Assembly: GCA_018242665.1 (NCBI GenBank)
Contig: JAFEBL010000036.1
Location: forward strand, 1-64,000
Length of the DNA: 64,000 nt
Direction: 5' to 3'
DNA from: Nitrospira sp.
Lineage (GTDB): Bacteria; Nitrospirota; Nitrospiria; Nitrospirales; Nitrospiraceae
The first letter of the stretch is position 1, and every line of letters begins with the position of its first letter. Made by a program: the position numbers and the translations under genes. Positions 52,042-61,308 of this stretch are shown piece by piece. A model generated the notes under the pieces. It did no database searches. It saw only the letters and a list, made by a program, of their open reading frames with translations, and was not told the DNA's origin.

Positions 52042-52871
52042 TCTCGTCCGTGATGCGATGGCAAGAGTCAGCGCGCGTCTGGATCGGCCATTGGCTGAGC
52101 CGCCCATTCCATCATTTTTTCAACCTGATGCCCGGTTTGGAGATCGGTCTCTCCGACCCGGAACTGACTCGCCTACCACTGACCCATTCCCCCCTGGCCG
52201 GGCGGCGCGCCGTCCATCTGACCGATCTGCACCTGGACCGGTACCGCCCACGGCATCGCGCATTAGTTCGCACTGTGGCCGAGTTGAGGCCCGATTGGAT
52301 CTTCCTTACCGGAGATCTCCTGAATGTGCGCGACGGATTGCCCCATCTGCTTCGATTCCTCACTGAACTGCGCAGACTCGCGCCGGTCTTCGTCACCCTC
52401 GGCAACCATGACCACTATAGCGGCATTCGTGTGGATGAATTCGCCGAACAGTTCGATCGCCGCAAGGTGACGCTGCTGCTCAACCAAGTGACCTTTATTC
52501 CCATGGAGGGCGGCGAATTGGCCATCGTCGGCCTTGATGACCCGTCGCTCCACCGGGCCGATCTCCGCTGCATTCCGTCACCACGACCAGGACGATTCAC
52601 CCTGATCCTCGCGCATGCACCCAACATTCTCGATCAGCTGACCGCAGAACACCATGCCGATCTCACGCTCTGCGGACACAGCCATGCCGGCCAATGGCGG
52701 TTTCCCCCGGTCCCGACATTCTGGCTCCCGCCTGGCTGCCATGGACGGACCAACGGCATGTACGAGAAGCAGAACCATCGCCTGTATGTAAGTCGCGGAC
52801 TGGGCTGGTCGGTGATCCCGATGCGATTGAATTGCCGGCCTGAAATCGTATTGCTCGAGTGGGGCGCCTGA
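52038..52871 (+). CDS. Metallophosphoesterase (YkuE-like)
   Basis: This 277-residue protein has the calcineurin-like metal motifs in order: TDLHLDRYRP, FLTGDLLN, TLGNHDHYSG, LILAHAPN and LCGHSHAGQW. The GHSHAGQ ending is typical of the YaeI/YkuE group, some of which act on phospholipids such as lipid A precursors. No clear signal peptide is present. It is translationally coupled to the preceding exported protein. Confidence 0.85.
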   Translation: MISSVMRWQESARVWIGHWLSRPFHHFFNLMPGLEIGLSDPELTRLPLTHSPLAGRRAVHLTDLHLDRYRPRHRALVRTVAELRPDWIFLTGDLLNVRDGLPHLLRFLTELRRLAPVFVTLGNHDHYSGIRVDEFAEQFDRRKVTLLLNQVTFIPMEGGELAIVGLDDPSLHRADLRCIPSPRPGRFTLILAHAPNILDQLTAEHHADLTLCGHSHAGQWRFPPVPTFWLPPGCHGRTNGMYEKQNHRLYVSRGLGWSVIPMRLNCRPEIVLLEWGA

Positions 52872-52909
52872 CCCATCTCACTGCCACGCGCGGGCCATTC
52901 ACCACCAAT

Positions 52910-53554
52910 TCAGCGAATACGCTCCAACGCCTCACGAGCGCGGCTCCGCACCGTCTGGTCCCAATCTTCCTTGCTGACATGCGCCAGCTTCTCCTTGGCC
53001 TCGGAGGCGCGTAACCGCCCAAGCCCCAAGGCCGCGCTGGACCGCACGTACGCATGGTCGTCCTCCAACGCCGCCAGCAGATGCGGCACCACCGTCTCAT
53101 CACCGATGACGCCCAAATGACTCGCCGCCATGCCGCGCACTTGATGCTGCTTGTCTCCCAACGCTCGCGTGAGCGTAGTGAGGAAGACATCCTGCAGTCG
53201 AGGCGCGATGCCCTCCAGGCCCTCACGGCGATACTCATTGATTTCTATCAAGGCGAACGCCAATTTGAGGCGTTTCTCGGCGACGGTCTGGCTCTCGAAC
53301 AACGTGATCAGTCTGACGCGAGCCTGTTTCTGTTGGCGCCGTGCGCGCATCTTGCCGACCAGCACCCACAGTGCAACCAGCGCGACCAGTCCCGCCGCCG
53401 CCAGGGGAATGGCCTGGTCGATGATGACATCCTGCACATCCGGCGACAGACGTTTCCAAATCCAGACACCGGACACAACCGTGCCCAGCAGAATAAAGAT
53501 GGTGGTCACATTCGCGTGACCGGCTTGCGCGCGACGAGCCATGGCAGGCGACAT
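52910..53554 (-). CDS. Membrane-anchored HEAT-repeat protein
   Basis: This 214-residue protein has two N-terminal transmembrane helices (VTTIFILLGTVVSGVWIW and AIPLAAAGLVALVALWVLVG), then a cytoplasmic helical domain. At least two HEAT-type repeats are visible: GDKQHQVRGMAASHLGVIGD and DDHAYVRSSAALGLGRLRAS. HEAT arrays mediate protein contacts. The partner is unknown. It is convergent with the metallophosphoesterase and divergent from the MarR gene. Confidence 0.7.
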   Translation of the reverse strand: MSPAMARRAQAGHANVTTIFILLGTVVSGVWIWKRLSPDVQDVIIDQAIPLAAAGLVALVALWVLVGKMRARRQQKQARVRLITLFESQTVAEKRLKLAFALIEINEYRREGLEGIAPRLQDVFLTTLTRALGDKQHQVRGMAASHLGVIGDETVVPHLLAALEDDHAYVRSSAALGLGRLRASEAKEKLAHVSKEDWDQTVRSRAREALERIR

Positions 53555-53603
53555 GATAGGGGGCCGGTCCGCGCGGCGTCAACGCGGCTCGCCACTGCGA
53601 CTC

Positions 53604-53633
53604 TTGACAGTAACCTATCGGGGTGACTAGGCT
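53604..53633 (+). promoter_or_regulatory. Sigma-70-like promoter with internal operator for the MarR gene
   Basis: A consensus -35 (TTGACA, 53604-53609) and a weaker -10 (TAGGCT, 53628-53633) are 18 bases apart. The spacer is filled exactly by an inverted repeat, GTAACC-N6-GGTGAC (53610-53627, one mismatch). This placement is typical of autorepression by MarR proteins. The start codon follows ten bases later, so the leader would be very short. Confidence 0.45.
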
Positions 53634-53642
53634 TCGCCCCCG

Positions 53643-54101
53643 ATGGACCTTCCCGATCTGAAAGACGATGCACATTTGAAGGTGCTCCGCCCGCTGGTGG
53701 AGACCTATCTCGCCTTTTGGCGCCTGGACAGCCGACATGTGCGCCAACTCCGGCTCACCCCCTCGCAATTCGATGTCATCGCCACACTCGGGGATACGAA
53801 AGGACTGACCTGCGCGGAACTCTCCGCCGCCACCCTGGTGACAAAAGGCACGCTGACCGGCGTCCTGGACCGGCTGGAAGGCAAGGGGTTGATTCGGCGC
53901 ACGCCGGTGGCCGACGATCGGCGCAGCACGCGCATTTGTCTCACGGCTAAAGGCGACAACTTATTTCAAAAAACCTTTGCCTCGCACATCGCGTTTCTCC
54001 GACCCTTCTTCGAGCGGGCGCTGACGACCACCGAAGCCGATCAGTTACGCGCCCTCCTGCTCCGTCTGCAACGCAGCCTACAGGGGAAGCCCGCCGTATG
54101 A
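53643..54101 (+). CDS. MarR-family transcriptional regulator
   Basis: This 152-residue winged-helix protein has LTPSQFDVIATLGDTKGLTCAEL, the recognition helix LVTKGTLTGVLDRLEGKGLI and the wing RTPVADDRRSTRICLTAKG. Each of these is characteristic of MarR proteins. It probably represses its own operon through the inverted repeat in its promoter and controls the coupled metallo-hydrolase gene, with which it overlaps by four bases. The ligand is unknown. Confidence 0.88.
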   Translation: MDLPDLKDDAHLKVLRPLVETYLAFWRLDSRHVRQLRLTPSQFDVIATLGDTKGLTCAELSAATLVTKGTLTGVLDRLEGKGLIRRTPVADDRRSTRICLTAKGDNLFQKTFASHIAFLRPFFERALTTTEADQLRALLLRLQRSLQGKPAV

Positions 54102-54856
54102 TCCGCGTGACCGTCTTGGGGTCCGGCACCAATGTGCACCCCACACGGGCGGCGGCCGGATACCTCATCCAAACCGATCAGACCTTTCTCCTGGATTTCG
54201 GTCCCCGCACGCTGACCAATCTGATCAAGAGCGGCGTTGATCGCCACCAAGTCACGCACATCCTGTTCTCTCATTTCCACGCCGACCATTTCGCCGACTT
54301 CATTCCCTTCTTTTTCGATGCCGTCATTTTCTGCAAATATCAGGGTGGACAGCGACCGCCGCTGACCCTCATCGGCCCCCGAGGGACCGCCAGGCTGATG
54401 CGCGCCATGATGACGACGTTTCCCAGTTTCGATCGCGCGCCGTTTCGAGTGACGATTCGAGAGGTCTCCGATCGAAGTTTTCGCATTGGAGACACGCGCA
54501 TCAGGCCTGCGACGGTCACACACGCACCACGACTCCATTGCGTCGGGTACCGGATCGAGTACGACCATCACGTCGTCGCCTATTCGGGTGACTCTCTGTA
54601 CTGCGACAGCCTGGTGACATTGTGCCGCGATGCCGATGTCGCCATCCTGGACTGTTCCTTTCCCGAGAACCAGCCTGGCGCCGGGCACCTGCATGCCGGC
54701 GAATGCGGCCGCGTGGCGCACGAAGCGGGCATCGATCGGCTGATCCTGTCGCATTTTTATCCGATTGCCGAACAGTACGACGTGCGCGCCCAGGCCGCGA
54801 AGTACTTCTCGGGACGGGTTCGGATGGCCAAGGACCTGCTGCGTGTCACCAGCTAG
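54098..54856 (+). CDS. Metallo-beta-lactamase-fold hydrolase (RNase Z-like group)
   Basis: This 252-residue protein has VTVLGSGTNVHPTRAAAGYLI, the zinc-binding HFHADHFADF, and further ligands in YSGDSLYC and FPENQPGAGHLHAGE, followed by LILSHFYP. This arrangement is that of the RNase Z/arylsulfatase-like branch. The long exosite of true RNase Z is not evident, so a small-molecule or phosphodiester hydrolase role is equally possible. It is co-translated with a MarR regulator. Confidence 0.82.
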   Translation: MIRVTVLGSGTNVHPTRAAAGYLIQTDQTFLLDFGPRTLTNLIKSGVDRHQVTHILFSHFHADHFADFIPFFFDAVIFCKYQGGQRPPLTLIGPRGTARLMRAMMTTFPSFDRAPFRVTIREVSDRSFRIGDTRIRPATVTHAPRLHCVGYRIEYDHHVVAYSGDSLYCDSLVTLCRDADVAILDCSFPENQPGAGHLHAGECGRVAHEAGIDRLILSHFYPIAEQYDVRAQAAKYFSGRVRMAKDLLRVTS

Positions 54857-54872
54857 TCTCGATTGAAGAAGG

Positions 54873-55739
54873 TTAGAGTCCTTCTTCGCGCTGTTCGCAA
54901 CCGAGGATCTCAATGAATCTGGGCAGGCGATACTTTTTCAGCGGCTCATCCAGCTTACTGTAGATCGCTAGGAGATTCTTGATCATGCGGGCGAGGATCG
55001 CCCTGGTGGGACTCTTCTGCAGGAACCGGTCTTCAAATCCATAACCGGCCTCGGTGAGGAACCGGGCGCAATTCTTCTCGGTCAGGAGTGCGCCGCCGTT
55101 GAAACAATCGATGAAGATTTTGTACCGGTCTGAATCGAACTTGACGAGGAAGTGACCCGGCATTCCGATGCCATGCACCGGCAGTTGCAAGCGACGGCCG
55201 ATCAACAGATATACCGTCGAAAGGCTGATAGGAATACCTGTCCGACGATCGATCACACAGTTCAGGTAACTGTTCTCGACCTCATAATAGTTCTTGGTAT
55301 TCCCTTTGAACCCAGCTTCGGTAAAGAGGTAGCGGTTGAGCGCCTTGACCGTCTCCTCACCCGACACCCGCGACCCGATCTGTTCACGGACATCTTGCGC
55401 CATGCGATCCAGCTGCCGTTGATAGGCCTGGATGTCCAAGGAGGGATAGGCATACCGCGCGAGGAGAAAGGCGCCGCGCTCAAGATCCACCTGCTCGTCG
55501 GGGAAGGCGATCAGGTCCCGGAAGTCTTCCTCCAGCTTCGTTCCGCGAATCTCTTCCAGCACGGTCACGATCCGGTCGGCCATCTCCGGCTGTTCAATTT
55601 CGGCTTCCTGCAGAAGCGGCACGGCAGAGTCGCCATAGTCGATCAGCTTCCCGCTGATCGTCTTGACGATGCGTTCATCCTCGTCGCCGAGGAGCCGGAT
55701 CAATGCGCGGATTTGGCTTTCGTTTACGAACATGGTCAT
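54873..55739 (-). CDS. SirB1-like transglutaminase-fold protein
   Basis: This 288-residue protein has the SirB1/Transglut_core2 pattern: YLFTEAGFKGNTKNYYEVEN, NCVIDRRTGIPISLSTVYLL, and LPVHGIGMPGHFLVKF. The N-terminus has HEAT-like helices (LIRLLGDEDERIVKTISGKL). The family is widespread but lacks a settled function. It is convergent with the MBL gene and separated from it by only 16 bases. Confidence 0.78.
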   Translation of the reverse strand: MTMFVNESQIRALIRLLGDEDERIVKTISGKLIDYGDSAVPLLQEAEIEQPEMADRIVTVLEEIRGTKLEEDFRDLIAFPDEQVDLERGAFLLARYAYPSLDIQAYQRQLDRMAQDVREQIGSRVSGEETVKALNRYLFTEAGFKGNTKNYYEVENSYLNCVIDRRTGIPISLSTVYLLIGRRLQLPVHGIGMPGHFLVKFDSDRYKIFIDCFNGGALLTEKNCARFLTEAGYGFEDRFLQKSPTRAILARMIKNLLAIYSKLDEPLKKYRLPRFIEILGCEQREEGL

Positions 55740-55754
55740 TCCAACGCCGACCGC

Positions 55755-56534
55755 CTACCCGATCGCCCGCCGGAAGGCTCGCGCGCCACCGTACAGGCAG
55801 AGGGCGTCGAACAGCACCATCACGCCGATGACCATGCCAACATGGGGCAAGGCTTCGGCCCAGCCCTGAAGAATCAAGGGCCGCACGGCATCGATGGCCC
55901 AGGTCATCGGATTAAATTGTGCGAGAAAGCCCATCCAGCCCGGCATGGCCGCCAACGGGACCAGCGCCGAACTCAAGAAAATCATCGGCAGGGAGAGAAA
56001 CCCGAGCACTGAAAAGAAATCGCCGTGGCTTTTGACGGAAAACGCCATTGCCATGGAGATGGCTGTTAAGCCGACTCCGAACATCATGCCGATCAATAAG
56101 ATTGTCGCCACCCCCAGCAAGCCGGTTACGGGCTGCACGCCGAACAGCCAGGCCACGCCGAGAATGACTAAGACCTGCAATGAGGTGATGGTCGTCACGA
56201 AAATGAACCGGCTCAGGATGACCGACGTCCGGTGAATCGGCGTGGACATCAGCCGTTCCAGAAAGCCATTCTCCTTATCAAAGAGCAGATCGACCCCACC
56301 GGCCAAACCGTTATTGAGCACCGTCATCACCACGACGCCGGCGGTGAGAAAGCTGATATAGCTCGATGACTGGGTCACCTGCATGTCGGCAGCGCGTTGA
56401 AACAAGTTGCCGAAGAAGATCAACCAGAACAACATGGGCTGGACCAACGTGAAGAGCATGCTGAACTTTTCACGGCTCAGCCGCCGCACCCACCGCATGG
56501 TCAACGCCCGGATTTCTTGCCAATATTCTTTCAT
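55755..56534 (-). CDS. ABC-2 type transporter permease
   Basis: This 259-residue protein has six predicted transmembrane helices and the ABC-2 permease signature around FLSLPMIFLSSALVPLAAMPG. The cytoplasmic start (EIRALTMRWVRRLSREKFS) is typical of DrrB/NodJ-like exporters. It follows the ATPase gene by 30 bases and would form the membrane part of a drug, lipid or polysaccharide exporter. Confidence 0.87.
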   Translation of the reverse strand: MKEYWQEIRALTMRWVRRLSREKFSMLFTLVQPMLFWLIFFGNLFQRAADMQVTQSSSYISFLTAGVVVMTVLNNGLAGGVDLLFDKENGFLERLMSTPIHRTSVILSRFIFVTTITSLQVLVILGVAWLFGVQPVTGLLGVATILLIGMMFGVGLTAISMAMAFSVKSHGDFFSVLGFLSLPMIFLSSALVPLAAMPGWMGFLAQFNPMTWAIDAVRPLILQGWAEALPHVGMVIGVMVLFDALCLYGGARAFRRAIG

Positions 56535-56564
56535 CGTCCCTCTGCCCTGCCCCTTGGACGCCTG

Positions 56565-57536
56565 TTACACGTCTTCTGTTTTGGGCTGGTCATCCTTGAT
56601 GGACCGGCCGGTGTGCGCGATAAACACATCATCCAGCCGCGGCCGGTGATAGTCGATGAATTCCAGCTGGCAGGTCAGGCGGTTGGCTGCCTCAAGAATC
56701 GCAGGCAACGCCTTCTCGGGGGAGTCGACTCGAATATCCAGGCCGGTCGCCGTCGCCGTCACCGCTCGGATAGCCGGAAGATTCTTCACGGCAACCGCCA
56801 GTTTTTCCACCCGATCGTGCTCCCGCACCGTCAGCGACACCAGATCTCCGCCCAACCCGGCCTTCAATTCAGTGGGAGCCCCCAGGGCCTTAATCCGTCC
56901 TCCGTCAATGATGGCAATCCGGTCGCACAACTGATCGGCCTCATCCAGATAGTTGGTCGTCATCACGACGGTGATGCCCCGTTCACGCATCGCCCGCACA
57001 TGGTCCCAGATGCGCAACCGGCTTTGGACATCTAACCCCAGGGTCGGCTCATCCAGGAACAGGATCTTGGGGTCTGGCAACAGACCGCAGGCGATATCCA
57101 GCTTTCGTTTCATGCCGCCAGAATAGGTCTTCGCAGGCCGATCGGCTTGCTGTTCCAGCTCGACGAGTTTCAGCAGCTGGGGAATGCGTGTCGTGGCTTG
57201 CTCGGGGGACAAATGATACAAGTCGGCCAGCAACTCCAGATGCTCCCGCCCGGTGAGAAATCGATCGATGGCCCGCTCCTGCGGCACGTACCCGATCGTC
57301 TGTCGGACGCGGTCGGCATCCTTGACGGAATCGAGCCCGAAGATGGTGGCCGATCCGGACGTCGGGGTGAGCAGGGTAATCAGAATCCGCAGCGTGGTGC
57401 TCTTGCCGGCCCCGTTCGGACCAAGCAGGCCGAAGATCTCGCCGGTATACACCTGAAAGGACAGGTCGTCGACGGCGCGGAGCTTGTCATAGGTTTTGCC
57501 GAGATGCGACACGTCTATGGCGACCGGACGAGCCAT
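56565..57536 (-). CDS. ABC transporter ATP-binding protein (DrrA-like)
   Basis: This 323-residue protein has Walker A GPNGAGKSTT, signature TYSGGMKRKLDIA, and Walker B ILFLDEPTLGLD. The DrrA-type C-terminal extension is also present. It powers the permease encoded next. Its start meets the stop of the LON-domain gene (one-base overlap), so the three genes are probably one operon. The exported compound is unknown. Confidence 0.9.
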   Translation of the reverse strand: MARPVAIDVSHLGKTYDKLRAVDDLSFQVYTGEIFGLLGPNGAGKSTTLRILITLLTPTSGSATIFGLDSVKDADRVRQTIGYVPQERAIDRFLTGREHLELLADLYHLSPEQATTRIPQLLKLVELEQQADRPAKTYSGGMKRKLDIACGLLPDPKILFLDEPTLGLDVQSRLRIWDHVRAMRERGITVVMTTNYLDEADQLCDRIAIIDGGRIKALGAPTELKAGLGGDLVSLTVREHDRVEKLAVAVKNLPAIRAVTATATGLDIRVDSPEKALPAILEAANRLTCQLEFIDYHRPRLDDVFIAHTGRSIKDDQPKTEDV

Positions 57537-58225
57537 TATCCCCAGCCTCCGGCGCTCCGCCGCTCCGCCAGTTTGAATTGGATCAGATCACTCAGACGGC
57601 GCGCCTGCTGCGCCACATGCTCCGCCTCCAGCAAGAATTGTTTTTCCAGCGGAGTACAGTCCAAGTAGGTGGAGAGGGAGTTCACAAAGACTTCGTCGTT
57701 GACGTCGGGCCGAATCAAACTATGCAGCGACGAGGCCTCTTCGTCTGCTTTGAGATATTCACCGAGCACATCCATCAGATATCGGCGCAACACCGGCTCC
57801 AGCGAGGCGGGACCGCCTCTCGGCTTCAGCGTAATGCGGGCTTCGCGGTAGCTTTTGTCAAAAAACTCTTCCTGAATTTCGTACCGATCCAGCCCTTGGA
57901 GGAGAATGTTCGAACGTCCGTCGGGCAGGGCCTGCACACTGGCCAATCGTCCCACACAGCCCATGGAAAAAATCGGAGGATTGCCGTCGTATTGCTCCTC
58001 CCATCCTTCTTTCAAGAGCGCCATGCCGATACATTGCCCTCCCGCTGCCGCATCCGCTACCATTTGGCGGTATCGCGGCTCGAAGACATGCAAGGGCAGG
58101 TAGGTTTTGGGGAAGAACACCACATTGGGAAGCGGGAACAGAGGAATACGATCCGGGATGGGAAAGGGCTGGGATTTTCCCGCCACCTCCCGGTTTGATT
58201 GTTCGCGTTCAGGCTCAAGAAACAT
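57536..58225 (-). CDS. LON-substrate-binding-domain protein
   Basis: This 229-residue protein consists of a Lon N-terminal-type domain: IPLFPLPNVVFFPKTYLPLH, VFEPRYRQMV, and GCVGRLASVQALPDGRSNIL. A helical tail with FVNSLSTYLDCTPLEKQFLL follows. It has no AAA or peptidase domain. Stand-alone proteins of this kind are widespread and poorly characterised. It heads a minus-strand unit with the ABC exporter. Confidence 0.88.
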   Translation of the reverse strand: MFLEPEREQSNREVAGKSQPFPIPDRIPLFPLPNVVFFPKTYLPLHVFEPRYRQMVADAAAGGQCIGMALLKEGWEEQYDGNPPIFSMGCVGRLASVQALPDGRSNILLQGLDRYEIQEEFFDKSYREARITLKPRGGPASLEPVLRRYLMDVLGEYLKADEEASSLHSLIRPDVNDEVFVNSLSTYLDCTPLEKQFLLEAEHVAQQARRLSDLIQFKLAERRSAGGWG

Positions 58226-58403
58226 GGCTCACGATAGCCGATGCTTTTCCATGTTGTCAACGCTGTCGCTGAGTCGTATCGCCATGAAGAACATGATAAA
58301 ACCATCATGAATACTGGCGTTTCTTCACCTGTCCATCTCAAAAGACGGTGCCGACATGACGATCCCCTCGTCGTCCACCGCGGCACCGATCGCTAGGCCG
58401 ACC

Positions 58404-59543
58404 ATGAGACGATTCTTCCTCGCATGCCTCACGCTGGTGTTCCTGTCGACAGGCTCGACGCTGTTCACTCCTGCCTCGACCGCGATGGATACGCCCTCAA
58501 GTGCCTTCGATCTCGCCACGTCGGGATACCAGTATCAATTCCCCCGGGATCACGGCGCCCACGAGCGTTTCCGCACCGAATGGTGGTATTACACCGGGCA
58601 TCTGACCAGTTCAGCCGGGCGACGGTTTGGGTTCCAACTGACATTTTTCCGGCGCGGCGTCCCTCCTGACCAGGTCCGCACTCTGCCCTCCCAATGGTCC
58701 ATCCAGCACCTGTACCTGGCGCACCTCGCTCTGACCGACTTGGAGAACGGACAATTCCTCTATGCCGACAAACTCAGCCGCGCAGGACTCGGCAAGGCCG
58801 GAGCCGATATGGGCCGTTTGCATGTGTGGATCGACCGCTGGTCTCTGTCGATTGAAGAGGCGTCTCCGCTACGACACCGCCTGCAAGCCGCGACGGACAC
58901 CTTTGCGATCGACTTGGCACTCACATCGGCGAAGCCGTTGGTCGTGCATGGCCAGAACGGAGTGAGCCGCAAAGGCCCGGCTCCAGGGCAAGCCTCGCAC
59001 TACTATTCACTGACTCGTCTCGCCGCCGAAGGCCACATTCGCCTGGGCACCGACACCTTCGCCGTCACCGGCCTGAGCTGGATGGATCATGAGTTCGGCT
59101 CCGCCGATCTGCCGGAGAATGTGGTGGGATGGGACTGGTTCAGCCTGCAACTGAGCGACTCGACGGAACTGATGTGGTATGTCCTCCGGCACGCCGATGG
59201 CTCACCAGACCCCGTTTCCGGAGGGACCCTCATCCTGGCCGACGGCCGGACCCGGTCTCTGGCGCTCCGGGATGTGACCATTGAGCCCCTTTCGCATTGG
59301 ACCAGTACCAGATCCGGCGGGCGATACCCTCAACGCTGGCGACTGACGGCACCCTCACTCGGCATAGACCTGGAAGTGGCATCACTACTGGCCGATCAGG
59401 AGTTGGATACGATCCGCAGCACGCGGGTCACGTACTGGGAAGGAGCCGTCTCTGCCTCGGGCCGGGCAGGCGGAACGCCCGTCACCGGCAATGGATACGT
59501 GGAAATGACCGGCTATGCCGAACGTGTGACGCCGAAATTGTGA
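58404..59543 (+). CDS. Exported AttH/CrtC-type lipocalin-like protein
   Basis: This 379-residue protein has a signal peptide (MRRFFLACLTLVFLSTGS). The family motifs are HERFRTEWWYYTGHL, RFGFQLTFFRRG, VTGLSWMDHEFGS and GWDWFSLQL. These occur in the carotenoid 1,2-hydratase/AttH superfamily (lipocalin-like double barrel). In many bacteria this gene is near ABC-type lipid exporters; here an ABC exporter is on the opposite strand upstream. True CrtC activity is not supported by any carotenoid gene nearby. ATG at 58356 is an alternative start that would place 16 residues before the signal sequence. Confidence 0.83.
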   Translation: MRRFFLACLTLVFLSTGSTLFTPASTAMDTPSSAFDLATSGYQYQFPRDHGAHERFRTEWWYYTGHLTSSAGRRFGFQLTFFRRGVPPDQVRTLPSQWSIQHLYLAHLALTDLENGQFLYADKLSRAGLGKAGADMGRLHVWIDRWSLSIEEASPLRHRLQAATDTFAIDLALTSAKPLVVHGQNGVSRKGPAPGQASHYYSLTRLAAEGHIRLGTDTFAVTGLSWMDHEFGSADLPENVVGWDWFSLQLSDSTELMWYVLRHADGSPDPVSGGTLILADGRTRSLALRDVTIEPLSHWTSTRSGGRYPQRWRLTAPSLGIDLEVASLLADQELDTIRSTRVTYWEGAVSASGRAGGTPVTGNGYVEMTGYAERVTPKL

Positions 59544-59637
59544 CCGTCTGTTGCCACAGCCCCATCTCTTACCTTGACTCGGTCGCGACGCTATGGTTAG
59601 GTCTGCGGCCACTGTGATGACCGTATCCACTCGAATC

Positions 59638-60666
59638 ATGACCCTGCTCCGACGATCCGCCTTGCTCGTTGTCCTGTTTCTCCTGGCCTGTGGCTCACGC
59701 GAATCAGCCGTGGTGTCGATCGCGCTCCATCCGTCCAACCCCAACATCGTCTATGTGGCAACGAACGATGCCGTGCACAAGACGCGCGACGGCGGGACGA
59801 CATGGGAACAATTTCCCGCGTTCACGGCTCGCCGCGTCACAACGCTCGCGATCGACCCGAAACTGCCCGCCACGGTGTATGCCGGCACCATGGGCGATGC
59901 CATCTACAAAAGTCCCGACGGCGGCCAACATTGGCTGCCGCACAATGTCGGGCTCAAAGAGCATGTGTCCTTCATCAACGAAATCATTTTCCATCCCGAC
60001 AACACCGAACTGATCTATCTCGCCACGACCGTCGGCGCGTTCATCTCCAAGAACGGCGGACGGGAATGGGAGGAACGCATGGCGGGCATGAAGGAAGTGC
60101 ATATCGTCACCTGCATCGCCATGGACCACCAGCACCCCCGCGTTCTCTACGCGGGAACGACCGGCGGCACCTATCGCAGCGAAGACGGCGGCTCCTTCTG
60201 GCGGAAAAAAAATCAGGGCCTCATTCCTGATGAGGTGTTGAACGCGGCCATGGCCCTAGGCGTGAATGTGTTGGCGGTGGATCCGCACCATTCCGAGGTC
60301 GTCTATGCTGCAACGACTAAGGGGTTGTTTCGCTCCACTGACCAGGCGGAGCATTGGACAGAAATTGGGCAAGGCCTCTCGAATCAGTTCGTCAGCACGC
60401 TGGCCCTGCATCCAACAGATGCCAACATTCTCTACGTCGGGGGGCCGGACGGCATCCGCAAGACCATCGACGGCGGGAAGAGCTGGCAACCACAGAATGA
60501 GGGACTGACGACCTTGAATATCCGAACCATCAGCATTAGCCCGAGCGATCCTCAGCTGCTGTACCTCGGCACCAATGGAAGCGGACTCTACCGTTCCACC
60601 GACGGCGGACAACATTGGGCGCCGATCCCACTGGCCAGTCCCAACCAGGCACCACCCAAAGTGTAA
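59638..60666 (+). CDS. Lipoprotein with sialidase/BNR-like beta-propeller repeats
   Basis: This 342-residue protein has a lipoprotein signal ending in LFLLACGS. At least six propeller blades follow, each with the Asp-box-like pattern: VHKTRDGGTTWEQF, IYKSPDGGQHWLPH, FISKNGGREWEE, TYRSEDGGSFWRKK, FRSTDQAEHWTEI, IRKTIDGGKSWQPQ and LYRSTDGGQHWAPI. Such propellers usually bind proteins or polymers; catalytic sialidase residues are not evident. In-frame ATGs at 59593 and 59614 are possible, but 59638 gives the best signal. Confidence 0.8.
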   Translation: MTLLRRSALLVVLFLLACGSRESAVVSIALHPSNPNIVYVATNDAVHKTRDGGTTWEQFPAFTARRVTTLAIDPKLPATVYAGTMGDAIYKSPDGGQHWLPHNVGLKEHVSFINEIIFHPDNTELIYLATTVGAFISKNGGREWEERMAGMKEVHIVTCIAMDHQHPRVLYAGTTGGTYRSEDGGSFWRKKNQGLIPDEVLNAAMALGVNVLAVDPHHSEVVYAATTKGLFRSTDQAEHWTEIGQGLSNQFVSTLALHPTDANILYVGGPDGIRKTIDGGKSWQPQNEGLTTLNIRTISISPSDPQLLYLGTNGSGLYRSTDGGQHWAPIPLASPNQAPPKV

Positions 60667-60685
60667 GAATCCACCAGGATCAAGG

Positions 60686-61294
60686 ATGCCGCGACTGCTG
60701 CTCATTCGCCATGGAGAAACCGACTGGAATCGATCCGGTCAGGTGATGGGGAACCAGCCGATTCCACTCAACCCCACCGGGGAACAGCAGGCCCATGCTT
60801 GCGCCGACTTGCTGGCGCAGACCCCGATCGCCGGAATCTTCACCAGCCCGGTATTACGCGCGGTGCAAACGGCCGACATCCTCAGCCAGGCACAGGCAAC
60901 CCGGCCTCAGCACCTAGCCGGGTTGAGTGAGATCGGCGTGGGCGATTGGCTCAATCGCTATTGGAAGGACTTTGCTGAGGATCCGGCCAAGCAAGAGTGG
61001 TACACGCACCCACACCGCGCCCGACCAGTAGGCGGTGAAACCTTGCGGGAAGTCCAGGAGCGGGCGGTAGCCGCCGTCGAAGAGGCGCTGCAACAGGCGC
61101 GGGAGGCCACCTATCTCATCGTGTCTCACGGCGACGTCATCCGGGCACTGCTTGCCCATTACCTCAGGCTCGACCTGGGCGTCCTCCGTCACGTGCGGAT
61201 CGACCACGCGGGGGTCAGCGGGCTGGAACTGAGCGGCGCCGCCACACACCTGCTGTTCTTGAACCATCGCCCAGGCCTGGACAGACTGGCCTGA
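60686..61294 (+). CDS. Histidine phosphatase family protein
   Basis: This 202-residue protein has the phosphohistidine motif LIRHGETDWN with His9, TSPVLRAVQTADIL, the Glu-containing EIGVGDW segment, and the second catalytic His in IVSHGDVIRALLAHYL. It belongs to the phosphoglycerate mutase-like superfamily. A CobC-type or general phosphatase role cannot be distinguished. AAGG lies just before the ATG at 60686. Confidence 0.87.
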   Translation: MPRLLLIRHGETDWNRSGQVMGNQPIPLNPTGEQQAHACADLLAQTPIAGIFTSPVLRAVQTADILSQAQATRPQHLAGLSEIGVGDWLNRYWKDFAEDPAKQEWYTHPHRARPVGGETLREVQERAVAAVEEALQQAREATYLIVSHGDVIRALLAHYLRLDLGVLRHVRIDHAGVSGLELSGAATHLLFLNHRPGLDRLA

Positions 61295-61308
61295 GCGATG
61301 GTCGCATT

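Noticed and set aside
58292-58309. Inverted repeat CATGAT-N6-ATCATG between the LON-domain and AttH-like genes as an operator
   Set aside because: It is a short AT-rich dyad occurring once, with no promoter or regulator to connect it to; it could arise by chance.
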